DNA from: Armillaria gallica
Taxonomy: Eukaryota; Basidiomycota; Agaricomycetes; Agaricales; Physalacriaceae
Assembly: GCA_037576215.1 (NCBI GenBank)
Contig: JBANDB010000007.1
Span: forward strand, 3,317,001-3,381,000
Direction: 5' to 3'
DNA: 64,000 nucleotides
The notes beneath the pieces were generated by a model. That model was not told the DNA's origin. It ran no database searches and was given only the letters and a program-made list of their open reading frames with translations. This document shows positions 1 to 11,385 of the stretch, one piece after another. Both the position numbers and the translations under genes were made by a program. Numbering within the stretch: the first letter of the stretch is position 1; every line of letters starts with the position of its first letter.

Positions 1-189
1 AATGGTTATCAATGGTTCAGGTCCTATGATATGTGAGAGTTCATAATGATATGAGTGTGTTGGTGGTTCGGTTGTTTCAGAGTCCATGGTTTGTTCTCTG
101 TAGGCGATGATACAGAAGCCTATGAGGAGGGTGAGGAGGATGGCACCAATAAAGGCAGCAAAGATTCCGATGAGTTCATTGCATGTCAT
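1..189 (-). CDS. Membrane-anchored first ORF of an LTR-type element (partial, runs off the window)
   Basis: The reading frame opens at position 189 on the minus strand and is still open at base 1. Residues about 6-29 are one strongly hydrophobic stretch (GIFAAFIGAILLTLLIGFCI), followed by a polar tail. The 65 nt between the start codon and the preceding LTR-like border (base 255) resemble the leader of a second copy at 10,515-10,768, whose ORF also starts with a hydrophobic helix. I do not recognise the protein. The conserved position right after an LTR-like end suggests it is the first ORF of a retroelement, but a cellular membrane protein with a duplicated 5' region cannot be excluded. Confidence 0.4.
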   Translation of the reverse strand, partial: MTCNELIGIFAAFIGAILLTLLIGFCIIAYREQTMDSETTEPPTHSYHYELSHIIGPEPLITI

Positions 190-254
190 GGTGTAGGAGA
201 GTGTTTCTCGGATGGCTAGCATCCAGGGAAACAGTAGAAAAGTTTTGAACTAAT

Positions 255-536
255 TGTTAGGCCTGGACTTGGGTATAACACATGTAAGCGTACTAAGGCT
301 GTCTTGCATTCGGACAATCACCTAAGTAGCTGTGGAGTGCACAATATGAGGCGGTGTAACACTTAGTCAAACTCAGCAAGCGAGAGAGTAAAGTCAGATA
401 TGTATAAACTTAGTTTGAAACTAGAGTTACAGAGTGTAAGCTAGCTACTTATATACTACATGTTGGAGTCTGAATATGTGACAGGTGTCCATGTGGTAAG
501 TGCGTGGTAGGTGAGCGAGAAAGGTGAGTCCTAACA
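255..536 (-). repeat. Possible LTR with TGTTAG...CTAACA ends
   Basis: The left border TGTTAG (255-260) and the right border CTAACA (531-536) form a perfect 6-bp inverted end. The sequence just inside and outside the left border (AATTGTTAGRCC, then a stretch containing TTCGNACAATCACC) matches the copy starting at 10,769. The left border is supported by that comparison. The right border is only a candidate, because the other copy would be about twice as long. Confidence 0.35.
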
Positions 537-631
537 CAGGGTCAAAGTCATATGATATGTGGAGATTTGATAAGCAAAGCGCCAAAGATAAAATGAGATT
601 AGATAGGCACTGAAGATTAGATAAGGAAAAA

Positions 632-2213
632 TCATAACAGCATGGTCTTGAGGTATGCAGCATCAGGATTGAAAGGAGAACCCTGCAAGTGAGCAGAGTG
701 ACAGAGATCCTGACTTGTAGCAGGAGGAGCAATGGGCCTAGAAAGGAAAATAGTAGGATGAGACTCAATGAAATCTCCAGTAACCTCATCAAATATAAAC
801 AAGATTCTTGGTTCTTGTTGGAGGCAGTGAGCTAAGTTCATAGGAGAAGGACTCAGCTCCTCATCATCACTTGGTGTCTTATCCTTGTTAAGGTTCATTG
901 GTTTTCCCTGAAGAGGGTTAGGCTTGTTATTGTCCTGGCTTGAAAAATGACTGGCCAGGCCATCATCTTCAAAGAGGGTCACCCCACCAGTCACCAAGTT
1001 CTCATGAACTTCTTCTTCTTCATTGTCTGTACCAGGGAAAAATAAAGGCTAGTGGACACTTGAAGGAACAACAACATTACCTTCTCGAAGGGGACCAAGA
1101 GTAGGGTCAGGACCTCAAATGATGTTAGGATGAGCCATGGCTGAAAAATAACAAGTCAGTATAGTGATCAACCAAAGAGGTCAGAAGTGTCTACTGTCAA
1201 TGGCAAGCACACAAGCAGAAGCCTTAGTCAACACCTCAGATTGAGTAGTATTAATCAGAGGCCCAGTCTTGAACTGTTGGGCAGGTTTGTTGTGCAGAGG
1301 CAAGGACCAATCCTTTTGAAAGGTCTTGGTAGAGTCGAAAGGACTAAAAGAAGAAAATCATTAGCCACAGAATTGATGAGTCATGTCAATATAAACTCAC
1401 CTGGAATTGTCATTGACCAAAGATTTATCAAAACCAATAGATGTCACCTTTCCCTGGATTATAGAGGATTGGCCAGTTTTCTTAGTAGTAGAAGGAGCCA
1501 TAAACCGAGGCAATGGAGGCTTGGCAATGTTGACGTATGAAGAGCCCAAAGTTCGAATGTTGGAGGATGAAGTAATAGCTACAGGATTAGCAGCTGCAAG
1601 GTCAAGATTGGGAACTGAGCCAGCAAGACTTGAAGTATGAGGAGGCATTGCTCTCTGAGGAGTAACAGGTGCTGCAGATTATTGTCTTCGAGGCGCAGGT
1701 GTCTTCTCCTTCTGAGGAGGAAGCATTGTTGGCTTCAGGGCTGGCAGCAGTGTCATTGTCTTTAGAGGTGCAGGTGCTTGGACATGCAATTCTGGCTCAG
1801 GAGATGGTGAAGGAGTATTCAAAGGAATAGGACGAAGATTTGGAATGGAATACTTGTGCTGAACAAGAGGCATTAGAAAAACAGGAACAGACAAAAAAAA
1901 TAACTACTGCACCACCCAATAGACCAAAGCATTAAACTTCTCATGGGAGTTGTCAATCAGACCCTTATCCACTAGAGGTAAGCAAGCCAATAGCACATAT
2001 TCCAAGTCATTCCAATTATTCTTTTTGATACTGGTGGGTCTCCAGAAATTCAAACAAATGACCCATTGAAGATAGGCATCGGATAGCCACTCATCAACAG
2101 CGATGGCAGAACTGTCCTTGTCAGGAGGGAAGTAGGGCAGTGGCAGCCTCATAGGAACTCAGCATTTCATGCTTGAGCGCTGCAGCATCCTTGATAATGG
2201 GAGGCTCGGCCAT
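632..2213 (-). pseudogene. Decayed multi-exon hypothetical gene
   Basis: Open segments in consistent order on the minus strand can be followed from an ATG at 2213 (MAEPPIIKDAAALKHE) through 2152-1904, 1894-1679, 1648-1397 and 997-632. They alternate between frames and are broken by stops. The middle part is rich in Pro and Ser with Glu-Pro runs; the last part is acidic (SDDEELSPSP). I do not recognise a domain. The length and Pro-rich composition resemble the Gag-like hypothetical genes common in agaricomycete repeats, but that is inference. The gene runs opposite to the LTR that starts at 2832. Confidence 0.3.
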
Positions 2214-2831
2214 TTTACAGAGACAACAAGTGAAATGTTTGGAGGATAGCTTCACCAGCATTGAACACTATTGAAGAAGGCAAAGGAAGAAGGGAAACAA
2301 CACTGAAAAACCTTCAGTAAAACCGAAGGATGTTGTCAGTATGTGTCAAAGTGGAGAGATCCGTCTGTGTAACAGACAGTGTCTCAGCAAAAGGACTACT
2401 CACCTCTGGAGGTAGAGGAGGAAGAGCATCCTTGAGAAGAAAATTGATGAGCACAAAAGAAAAGAGGATGACTGTGCAAGCAGAGAGGAATAAGAGGATG
2501 AAGGCAAAAGTAAGAAAGAAAGAGAGTTTCTCTAAGTCCAACTTGTCATGTGGCAACAGAAAGTTCTCCACTCTTTCACATGTCACAGAAGATTCTGTTG
2601 CGAAACAGGAAGACATACAACGACTTCCATGCCTGTGAACAGCAATTAATGGTGTTTATCTTTAGATCACCAACGTGTCTAAAGCACTTTGATCACCAAT
2701 ATTGGCTGGATTGCACAGCCACCACACCATCTCCTGGTAACAGGACCCAAAACCCTAACTTCTCATGGGAATACAATTACTCATACATTGGTCTTATGTT
2801 CCTGAGAAATATAATAAAAGTTTAGGGGGGA
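2214..2831. other. Intergenic, ending in a polypurine tract
   Basis: No coding structure is convincing. The last bases before the LTR (2821-2831, TTTAGGGGGGA) are a polypurine tract in the position expected for plus-strand priming, so this stretch may be the 3' internal end of an LTR retrotransposon whose body has decayed or been lost. Confidence 0.3.
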
Positions 2832-4211
2832 TGATGAGCCTTCAAGCTCTGTACACTCAGAATTTGCAGATTTTATCTGCTAATTAATGCTACTGTCCCT
2901 TCAATGGCCTCTCAGTAAACCAATGATTGCACACCCACTGATACCACTTTTATCCTATGGCAACCACTCCTTACACACTTTGTTATTCATCCCATCTTGC
3001 CACACATCGTAATTGCTGTACTTCATCATGGCAAGGCACCTTTGATCGACAATCACCCCAATATGGAATTGATGCATCACTCAGAAGCACCCAGTTGACA
3101 TGCTCATTGATCACTTAATAAAAATGATGTGATTGACAAGAGTACCCTCACAGCTATGACAATTGTAGCTATGGCAACTACAGACTGTGTTTACTAAGGC
3201 TGTTACTTTGCCAAGGCCACAAGAAAATGTTGCCCCATGAGTACTCCTCAGCACGATGACTATTGCCCAGTAATCCACAGCTAAACAGCACCTAGTGATC
3301 TGAGTATTGCTCAAAGACTCCATACTGTTTGTATCCATACATGGCAACGTCAACAAGTTGCCGTTACTTTAGAAGACCAAGGACCATATGTTTCCTATGA
3401 TTTTTACAAAGCAAAGGCCTTACAGCCTTACTAAGTCTCGCGTATTTACTCTGTTTATAAATTTGTACTTGTAGTATAAGAACTAGCTAGAAAATGTAGC
3501 TATAGAACAGTTCATCTCTAGTTGACCTCAGACTATGTCAATTGTCATCACACTCTAGTCTATCACCAGTAAACAATGTTTATTCACCGTTCTATGGCAA
3601 TAGACAGTTTACCCCAGCATATTCTTGATTGCATGTCAACTCTTGAGCTCACCAGAGTTATTCCATGGTTTTTAACTGTGAAGAGTCCTTTACCACTTGC
3701 TCTTCACTCTTAACACTATTGGTATACACTCATACTGTGCCAATACATGATTGCCATGCCATACCTCATCCCTGTTATCTTTTATAAGCTGTCATCATAT
3801 CACTTTCACACCATTGGAGTTTTTATATTTTCTCTTTCGCCATCGTTATCATCACCCACTTGGGTAGTCTCAGAGCAGACTTAGGATCAGTTTCAGCAAG
3901 TTTTTATATAGTATCAGTCCCTCAAGTGAACTTGAAGGTTAGTTTGACATAGGATAGGATCATGTCGGTACCAGACCAGTTTTGACATTGACTCAGCACC
4001 ATTGCATCATATAGGACCAGTATTACTGCCAGTTTTTGTAGTTCCACATTTTCCCTCACCATCCACTCTCAGCATCTTGTTTCATGTTTTCTCTCAACTC
4101 ACATTTTCTCATATGGATTTGTGGTATTCATGTCATATCTGCTTCCATTCCCTCTTATTTCAAGAGAACTCTACCGGCCACCTATGAATGCTACTTTAAC
4201 AGATCAAATAG
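2832..4211 (+). repeat. Family-1 LTR, copy 1 (right end cut by foldback element)
   Basis: It starts TGATGAGCCTTCAAGCTCTG and can be followed against the copy at 18,531-20,279 for more than 1 kb (for example CTTTGATCGACAATCA, ACATCACTCAGAAGCAC-like and CTAAGGCTGTTA blocks, in the same order). Differences are largely TG/CA here where the other copy has CG. It is preceded by a polypurine tract, as a 3' LTR would be, and stops where the foldback element begins at 4212. Confidence 0.6.
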
Positions 4212-6759
4212 TGTCAGTTGAAAATATTCAATTTCTCAGGATTATATAGTATATTAGTCAGCAGACCAACTTTTAACATTATGACATTATCAGAAAATCT
4301 GGCAGAACCAGAAATTGAACCCAGGATTTTAAAAAGATTTTTAATAATATCGCATAACTTGTCCAAGCAGACATGCTAACTACTGTACCATACTAGTATT
4401 ATATATTTATATAATCATCATCTTATATGGCCTCCCTCTCTGATATTTATAATATCCCAATTAGGCCCCTCCCTTTGGTGCACTCTAGTGTGCTTTTTTG
4501 CCTTATTGGGCTGGTGAAATTGGCCTATCAATTGGACCTAGAATTGGCTCTCCCATAGCATTGATGGCATCAATATCATACCAATTTTCAGTTAAAATTC
4601 ACATTTTAGCTCATTTGGGGCTTCCTCAGGCTACTGGGTGGGTCAGGAAATGGTACTAGTATATGCCTAAACATAAATAGCATAAAAGTAAACCCTCTGG
4701 TGAGGTATAGGGGCACCGGGGAGGGGATAAAAAGGGTAAAATAGTGAAAAATAATGGAAAATCACCATAAATTTGCATTTAGAGAATGCTATGTGTATTG
4801 GATCACTTTAAAAACTTGATATATAAATTTTCTTGTCTTGAAAACCCCTAAATAGCCCCTCTACAGTATATGTGGCACATTTTATAACTAGGCATAATCG
4901 AGAAAATTAACTTTTTATAATGCTATGTACATCAGATTGCTTTGGGGATGTTACCAATCGATTTCTACACTATTTAAACCCTAGAATACATCTTCATATG
5001 CTATATATGATCACTGGAATGCAATGAAAAATGAGTGATTGAGAGAGGGAAAGAATACTGTTTATTTGGTGTTCTAGCTATCATGTCAATCTAGGGACAT
5101 CGCCAATCGATTCCTTGACCTTTAAAACTCCCAAACAACTGTTGGTTACATTTATGGGATCTCAAAAACGATGGAAATAATAATGTAACAGTTTAAGAGG
5201 AGCACATAGGGAAACTCACATTTCTGACTATCAGAGAACTTTGAACTTGTTACCAATGGATTCCTTGACCTTGAAAACCCCCAGAACACCCCAGGAACAC
5301 ATTTAAAACTGTTGAAATCCATGATTAAAAAAAATGATAGTGAAACTATGCAAAATACCATATATCTTGCATTTTTGAGTGTTGGGGAAGGTAATTCTTA
5401 TATATAATACACGATATATACTGTATAATAGTGTATAAAAAAGCTTAGGATGATCAGAAATGTATTGGCAGAGATATAAGAAGATCTTTCTGAAAAAAAG
5501 AAGGAGCACCTCTCAGATTTTGATGTTCTGGTCATCCTATGGCCTGGGGACTATCAGATTTGGATTCCTGAACCTAAAAAACATAAGACTTCTCTATCAT
5601 CCCTGGGGGTCATTTTGACTAGTGCATAATCCATACACACAGCATGACTTTGTGCATAGATGAGAGCACACTCATTACCTTGGAGTTTTGATATATGAAC
5701 CCCATGGATGATAGGTGATTCTAAGGTTTTTTAGGTTCAGGAATCCAAATCTGACAGTCCCTAGGCCATAGGATGACCAGAACATCAAAATCTGAGAGGT
5801 GCTCCTTCTTTTTTTCAGAAAGATCTTCTTATATCTCTGCCAATACATTTCTGATCATCCTAAGCTTTTTTATACACTATTATACAGTATATATCGTGTA
5901 TTATATATAAGAATTACCTTCCCCAACACTCAAAAATGCAAGATATATGGTATTTTGCATAGTTTCACTATCATTTTTTTTAATCATGGATTTCAACAGT
6001 TTTAAATGTGTTCCTGGGATGTTCTGGGGGTTTTCAAGGTCAAGGAATCCATTGGTAACAAGTTCAAAGTTCTCTGATAGTCAGAAATGTGAGTTTCCCT
6101 ATGTGCTCCTCTTAAACTGTTACATTATTATTTCCATCGTTTTTGAGATCCCATAAATGTAACCAACAGTTGTTTGGGAGTTTTAAAGGTCAAGGAATCG
6201 ATTGGCGATGTCCCTAGATTGACATGATAGCTAGAACACCAAATAAACAGTATTCTTTCCCTCTCTCAATCACTCATTTTTCATTGCATTCCAGTGATCA
6301 TATATAGCATATGAAGATGTATTCTAGGGTTTAAATAGTGTAGAAATCGATTGGTAACATCCCCAAAGCAATCTGATGTACATAGCATTATAAAAAGCTA
6401 ATTTTCTCGATTATGCCTAGTTATAAAATGTGCCACATATACTGTAGAGGGGCTATTTAGGGGTTTTCAAGACAAGAAAATTTATATATCAAGTTTTTAA
6501 AGTGATCCAATACACATAGCATTCTCTAAATGCAAATTTATGGTGATTTTCCATTATTTTTCACTATTTTACCCTTTTTATCCCCTCCCCGGTGCCCCTA
6601 TACCTCACCAGAGGGTTTACTTTATGCTATTTATGTTTAGGCATATACTAGTACCATTTCCTGACCCACCCAGTAGCCTGAGGAAGCCCCAAATGAGCTA
6701 AAATGTGAATTTTAACTGAAAATTGGTATGATATTGATGCCATCAATGCTATGGGAGAG
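4212..6759. mobile_element. Foldback (palindromic) element, copy 1, right end missing
   Basis: Bases 4549-5581 and 5727-6759 are inverted copies of each other, 1033 nt each and nearly identical, around a 145-nt imperfect loop. The left side continues outward to 4212, where TGTCAGTTGA matches the terminal inverted repeat of the copy at 26,663. The corresponding right flank is absent after 6759. Mirror-image ORFs in the two arms are a consequence of the palindrome and are not genes. The arms differ from copy 2 mainly by CpG loss, and the two arms share the same losses. Confidence 0.8.
4300..4402 (-). repeat. tRNA-derived end of foldback copy 1 (degenerate)
   Basis: Reverse-complement sequence aligned with the better preserved copy at 26,760-26,865. 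The B-box-like part (complement of ATTGAACCC) is recognisable. The A box is eroded (GTACAGTAG instead of GTATAGTGG). It is unlikely to be transcribed now. Confidence 0.5.
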
Positions 6760-7432
6760 TATGGAAGGGTAGACTGGCATGCTCATTTCAAATGTATCTG
6801 TGCCTGGGTACCCCAAACACTTCACCATGACTACAAGTGTTTCATACATTTATGTTAATAGCATTAAGTACATTTAGGATCATTATATGGACATTTATGT
6901 TGCATTAAGAACATTCTTTTGCATTCATATTCTAAATGGAGCATTTTATGACATAGGATTTAAATATCATTTGTTATCATGCAACATACTCTCCTACATA
7001 TCCTTCACAACAGGATACTGGAGGGCTCATAACTGATCTCCTCTCCTCCCATCTTGACTACAGACAGGACATGAAGTGCATCCAATGCCTTGCCTATGCC
7101 TTCTAGCTTATAGTCATGCCTGTAATACAGAAGGTGAGGATGTATGAGTTTCAGAGAGCAAGGGAGGCCTTCAGAAAGATACGTTGCCCCTGGTCTGTAT
7201 ATCACTAGTGGACATCCATGAGGAGCAGAAGAAGGAATCAAATGAAGGTGTAATAAATAAAGTGTGTTCATAAGCCACGTGATGACATAGAGTCATCACA
7301 TGAATTGTTATTCGGTCGGAGATTGAAATATCAACAACAGTTAACTCCCACCCCTACTCTAAACTTTTCTCCCTTGTATTGTATTGTTCATATCCATACT
7401 CTTGATCCTGTATATTGTACTCAGGACAAAAC
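6760..7432. other. AT-rich intergenic stretch
   Basis: No gene or clear repeat seen. It separates the broken right end of the foldback element from the RING-finger gene and probably contains that gene's promoter. Confidence 0.3.
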
Positions 7433-9604
7433 ATGGCCATTAGGAGGCCATCTTCAAGGGACCGAAACATGCATCGGTCAGATATTGTCACGATTGTAGA
7501 TGACACAACTATGCAGTCATGATGTAGTAACAAACAAAGGATCAATGAGTGTGATGCAGGTGAAGAAATTATTGAAATCTCTCCAGATGAAGATGAGGCA
7601 CCAGTGAGAAAAAAATCAAAGACGACAGTGGGATTAGAAAATCTGGTAAAGAAACTGAAGCAGGTTGCGTATTTCTGCAGATTAGGCAAAGACTTTTTAG
7701 CTCATACAGGTATAGGAGACAGCAGCAGCCAGGAATGCTCAGGACCAAGCAGAAAAGTGCGTCCAATGCTACGAAGAAGAATTAAAAGAACTTCGTAAAG
7801 ACAGGAGCCATCGTCAAATGGTGGGTACTAGCTGTTTTCACATGATTATAATCTTACTGGTTCATTAAGGACCCATCCAAACTAAATGAGGACATGACAT
7901 GCAGTATCTGCACAACGTACATGTGGTCCCCCTTCATGTACGTGCTCTCCATGGTAGCCAATGAGAGACATGCACTTATGAAGGATATCAGGTTTCCGGA
8001 CTGCGGACACATTTTCTGCCAATCATGCATTCAGGATTTGTTTAAAATCAATCAAAGAAACTTCTGTCAAGTACATCCATGTTTTCACTGGGAGGAATGC
8101 ATCTTCCTGCCCAAGGGAGTTCAAGACATGGTAATTAACAACCATATGCAATGTCAAGAGCTTCTTGCATTATCAGTTAAGATATGTTCAGCTGCTGGTG
8201 GGTCCATTTATTCCTGTCCCAAGTGCTGCTGATGAACCTAGTGACTCCTGCAGGCAGAAAACACAAGACCTGTAATGGCTAGTGTAACCAAACACAGAAT
8301 CTGAAGGCAGGTTCTAGCGAGTCTAGTCTTGCACCTCCGTGCGATGACTGTAGCTTCCTGGTGGTGTAGCAAAGTATTGCTACGCTTTGTTATGATTCTC
8401 TGAAGGCTGTTTAGAGGCTCAAGGTATGTACGCAAACTTTCCTGGAAGGGAAGGGGTGTGTAAACGTGGGTGTATGCTGAGTGGGGGCGACCTAGATGCA
8501 GCATGAACTATGTGGTGTCGGAATCCTGGCTAAGGTTCCAGTAGAAGATGTTCTCCTATACTCACGTACTTTCTCTAAGAAATGCAGAGACGGAGCTGGC
8601 TTAACTAAAAAAACTAGAATTAGTGTCGTTCCTAACTTACAGGAACAGTATGCTGTTGGTGTTAGAGACTTAAGTTCGGAATCCTAGCTACGGATTACCC
8701 TTTGAAGTCTTCAGGTATGCGAATTTATGAGATGAGGATGACAAACAAGGTGGTCTTTTTAGAGTATCCTTGTTTGGGTTTTGGACAAGAGGATGTGAAT
8801 CAAGTTATTTAACACTTGGTAAGTAGCGAGTCTTTAGAAAGTTCGCAAAGTGTTGTATCTCTTCAAGAATGTAGAGATATTAACTTTAATTCCTGTGTAT
8901 TGGGTGATATGCGTGGTGTATGTATCCTTCTAGGGGATTATTATTCTTCTCTATCTACAGGCTGTTATCTTTTATACTACAGAACTGTACTTGCTAAGTA
9001 AGCGAACTTTTGCTTTGGCTTGATAACTGCAGCACATGATTAGTGAGCATAGCGAACTATTTGTAACTGTAGTTTACTATGCTATATGCTACTTCTACTG
9101 TGCATACTTATTAAAAGTTTGCGTAGCCTATTAAAGCTTCGGAAGGTTTACTAATCTACTTACTACTTACTCATCCATAGTTAATGGCTCACTAATCCCT
9201 GCTATATTTCTAAGCCATAGAGGTGTATCATATGGTTCCTTGAGAATCCGTAGCTATGCATAGCCTACACGTAGTTAAACCATGTGACCATATGGCTCTG
9301 TCTATGTGCAAAGGCCTAGAATAATGACACATGTTTAATTTACTGCAGAAGGATTGGCAATCAATGTGCCTGGAGGCACAATGACTCATAGATATCGAAG
9401 TGAAAGTTTGCATGGAGTGGGAGTTTTAATATGATTCAACCTGTGCCAGACTTGCAACATTTGGTTTACTGAAAGTCCGCGTAAGGGAGAGAGGTGATAA
9501 ATTATAAGTGGTGTCTGTGATTTCAGAGCACACAGAGCCTGGAGGCTCATCACCGCATCTCCGGCAAGGTCCAAAAATCATCGAAATTGCGAGTTCCCTC
9601 TTAA
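7433..9604 (+). pseudogene. RING-finger protein gene with coiled coil and SUMO-interaction-like motif, split by an LTR
   Basis: Exons 7433-7663, 7719-7820 and 7870-8229 join in one frame; the tail resumes after the LTR and ends at 9604. The N-terminal part is acidic with EIIEISPDED (about residues 45-53), which fits a SUMO-interaction motif beside acidic residues. A charged helix (EEELKELRKDRSHRQM) precedes DPSKLNED and a RING finger: CSIC, CGHIFCQSC and CPKC. The last Cys pair lies at the LTR junction. Removing the LTR and one target duplication gives CPKC followed by Cys, or Arg if the right-hand duplication (CCGC) is ancestral, as expected in a RING. A single in-frame TGA at codon 30 (7520-7522) also breaks the gene; it is explained by CGA to TGA. 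Predicted former role: E3 ubiquitin ligase. The family is common in agaricomycetes; the specific function is unknown. Confidence 0.65.
8230..9552 (-). repeat. Solo family-1 LTR inserted in the RING gene
   Basis: Read on the minus strand it begins TGATGAGCCTCCAGGCTCTG, the same start as the LTR at 18,531, and ends GGTTCATCA. Flanks are CTGC (8226-8229) and CCGC (9553-9556), which I read as a 4-bp target duplication in which one copy lost a C. There is no internal retrotransposon sequence on either side, so it is a solo LTR left by LTR-LTR recombination. Length is 1323 bp. Confidence 0.7.
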
Positions 9605-10131
9605 ATTATAGATTCCCAACATGACATAAACCTGTACAACTACATATATTACTAGTAGATTGATACTGTACCTACAGAGAGACTATAACCTGAAGAAATA
9701 AGCTAAAATCCAATAGCAAGTTTTCAAAAATTTCCTAGCTACCAGATTGGGAATGCTATAATCCCACAGTAAGCACATCCTGGCGCACCCTGACGCATCC
9801 ATCCAAACTAATGGTGCGCATGTGGGGGAAGGACCGTAGAAATAATCAAAGATTTCTTTTCAGGCCCATATAATTTTTTTCAGGCCCAAATGATGACTAG
9901 GAGGGCAGGAAATGCGGTGCAAACATACCAGAGTCTTTTGGGCTGTGGCACTGCCTCAAGTACATTATATAAGCTGACCCATGTGTCGACAAATGCAAGA
10001 TCAAACCAAGATTGATTGATTGCCTAGAAAATGAGCTGAAAAGTGATTTTGGGCACAAAAAAATGGCAAAAATGAGCTGGATAAGCAGGATTTTTGAAAA
10101 ATTTCTGGCACCCAGAGCCTAAAACTGGCAC
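9605..10131. other. Non-coding, probable interior of a non-autonomous transposon
   Basis: No ORF. It is low-complexity A/T-rich sequence leading into the paired-palindrome module at 10,132-10,181. I see no second terminus, so the element boundaries are unknown. Confidence 0.3.
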
Positions 10132-10181
10132 TGTGGTTATTATCCATGGGTTAGAGTAAAGCACTTGTGGATATATCCATG
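10132..10181 (-). repeat. Paired-palindrome transposon end module, copy 1
   Basis: Two imperfect palindromes, TGGTTATTATCCATGG and GTGGATATATCCATG, separated by 17 nt. The same pair with nearly the same spacing occurs at 14,531-14,582 (opposite orientation) and 37,367-37,416. At all three sites an open reading frame runs into the module and stops being recognisable, as if truncated by an insertion. Confidence 0.55.
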
Positions 10182-10718
10182 TACTGTAGGTGCATATCTA
10201 CATCTACGCCTGTGGTCACGGGTGGGATGGGCAGTGACTCATATGTCATGGCCCATGTCGAATCCCCTGCCGTTCTCTTGGTAACGGGTGTACTTGCTGG
10301 GTGAGGGAGATCAAGAAGCGTAAGGGGGATCCTCAGCAGTAGTGGTGGGGGAGATGTCGATGACAGGCGTGCACCTTCTGGGAGGGGTAGGAGACCTTCT
10401 TTCTGGGATGACAGGAGAAATCGACTCAGGAACCCCCTCCTGCGAGCCTGTGACTCTAATGAAGTCATTGATCGGGATTGGTCAGCATGGTATGGGTGCA
10501 ATGATTCTGGGTGGTCACTGCTCAAGTGGGATGCCATAGTATGGGTCTACAAGGTCGGTAGTGGCTGGGGAATTGGTAGGGACTGTGGGGGCGCAATGCT
10601 CAATTCTTTGCAGTGGTCTATAACAAAACCTGAATGTGAGAATGAGTATTATGGAAAGAAGAGTGGCACTGAGTATTCCAAGAGAGATGGCAAGTATTGC
10701 AGCATCATTGTTTTCCAT
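10182..10718 (-). CDS. Membrane-anchored first ORF of LTR-type element, truncated
   Basis: An ATG at 10,718 opens with MENNDAAILAISLGILSATL and continues hydrophobic to about residue 30 (IILILTF), then basic and Pro/Thr-rich sequence to 10,515. A second open segment in another frame (10,537-10,151; Ser/Arg/Pro-rich) probably follows after a splice or a frameshift, and it runs into the transposon end module. The leader upstream (CTAACAATTAGCTCAAAG) is shared with the ORF at the start of the window. One membrane helix with a short N-terminus is predicted. I do not know the product; it may be a Gag-like ORF with a membrane anchor. Confidence 0.4.
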
Positions 10719-10768
10719 AAGAAGGTGTTCTGGGTAAGAGAACGGTTAGGGTAAAGCTTTGAGCTAAT

Positions 10769-11385
10769 TGTTAGACCCGATGTCCTAACAAGAGTAAGCA
10801 ACAGCTGTATTGCTTTCGTACAATCACCAATGAGTCTCGAGGAGTCAGAACATTGCTGAGGCTGGTGATGGGCACCCATGAAACTGAGCATGGCCTAGCG
10901 TGAAAACACTAAAACACACACTCAACCTCACAAATCACACACACACACAATCTCCTTATAGTGCGGAGGGGAGCAAGGGATTTTAATTCCAATTGCACGC
11001 TGACAATATCTCAATTTATCTCAGCGAGCTCGCTAGAACGATGCACGCAACAATGTATTTTTCTCAAGCTGTTCTCAAATCCTCAATTCCCTCAAAGCTT
11101 TTACAAGAGAGCATGGTGAACCACGCAACCCTCAAGACAAAGTATATTTCAATAGCTGAAACACACAGATACGCTGATCCGCAAATTGACCAAGTTTGGT
11201 CAGTGAGCTCGCTAAGTACGACCCGCCGCTAGAGCTAATCTGCGTGCACCGCCATCTTCCGCTTAGTTGCTAAACCTGACTTCCAAACTCGTCATGATTA
11301 GAGGCCCTCGGCACTCCCAATCAAATCACAAAGTACTCAAATACCGTCCCCACAAGTCCTCACACACAGTGCACTCGCCCTAACA
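10769..11385 (-). repeat. Possible LTR with TGTTAG...CTAACA ends, second copy
   Basis: Left border TGTTAG (10,769-10,774) is supported by similarity to 255 onward. Candidate right border CTAACA is at 11,380-11,385. In minus-strand order the LTR-like block is followed by a conserved leader (ATTAGYTCAAARCTTT, a possible primer-binding region) and then the membrane-anchored ORF. It contains a CA microsatellite (about 10,936-10,950). The right border is uncertain. Confidence 0.4.

Noticed and set aside
5152..6156. Mirror-image ORFs on both strands (68-69 aa) in the first palindrome
   Set aside because: They are the same sequence read from the two arms, lack domains, and are expected from an inverted repeat.
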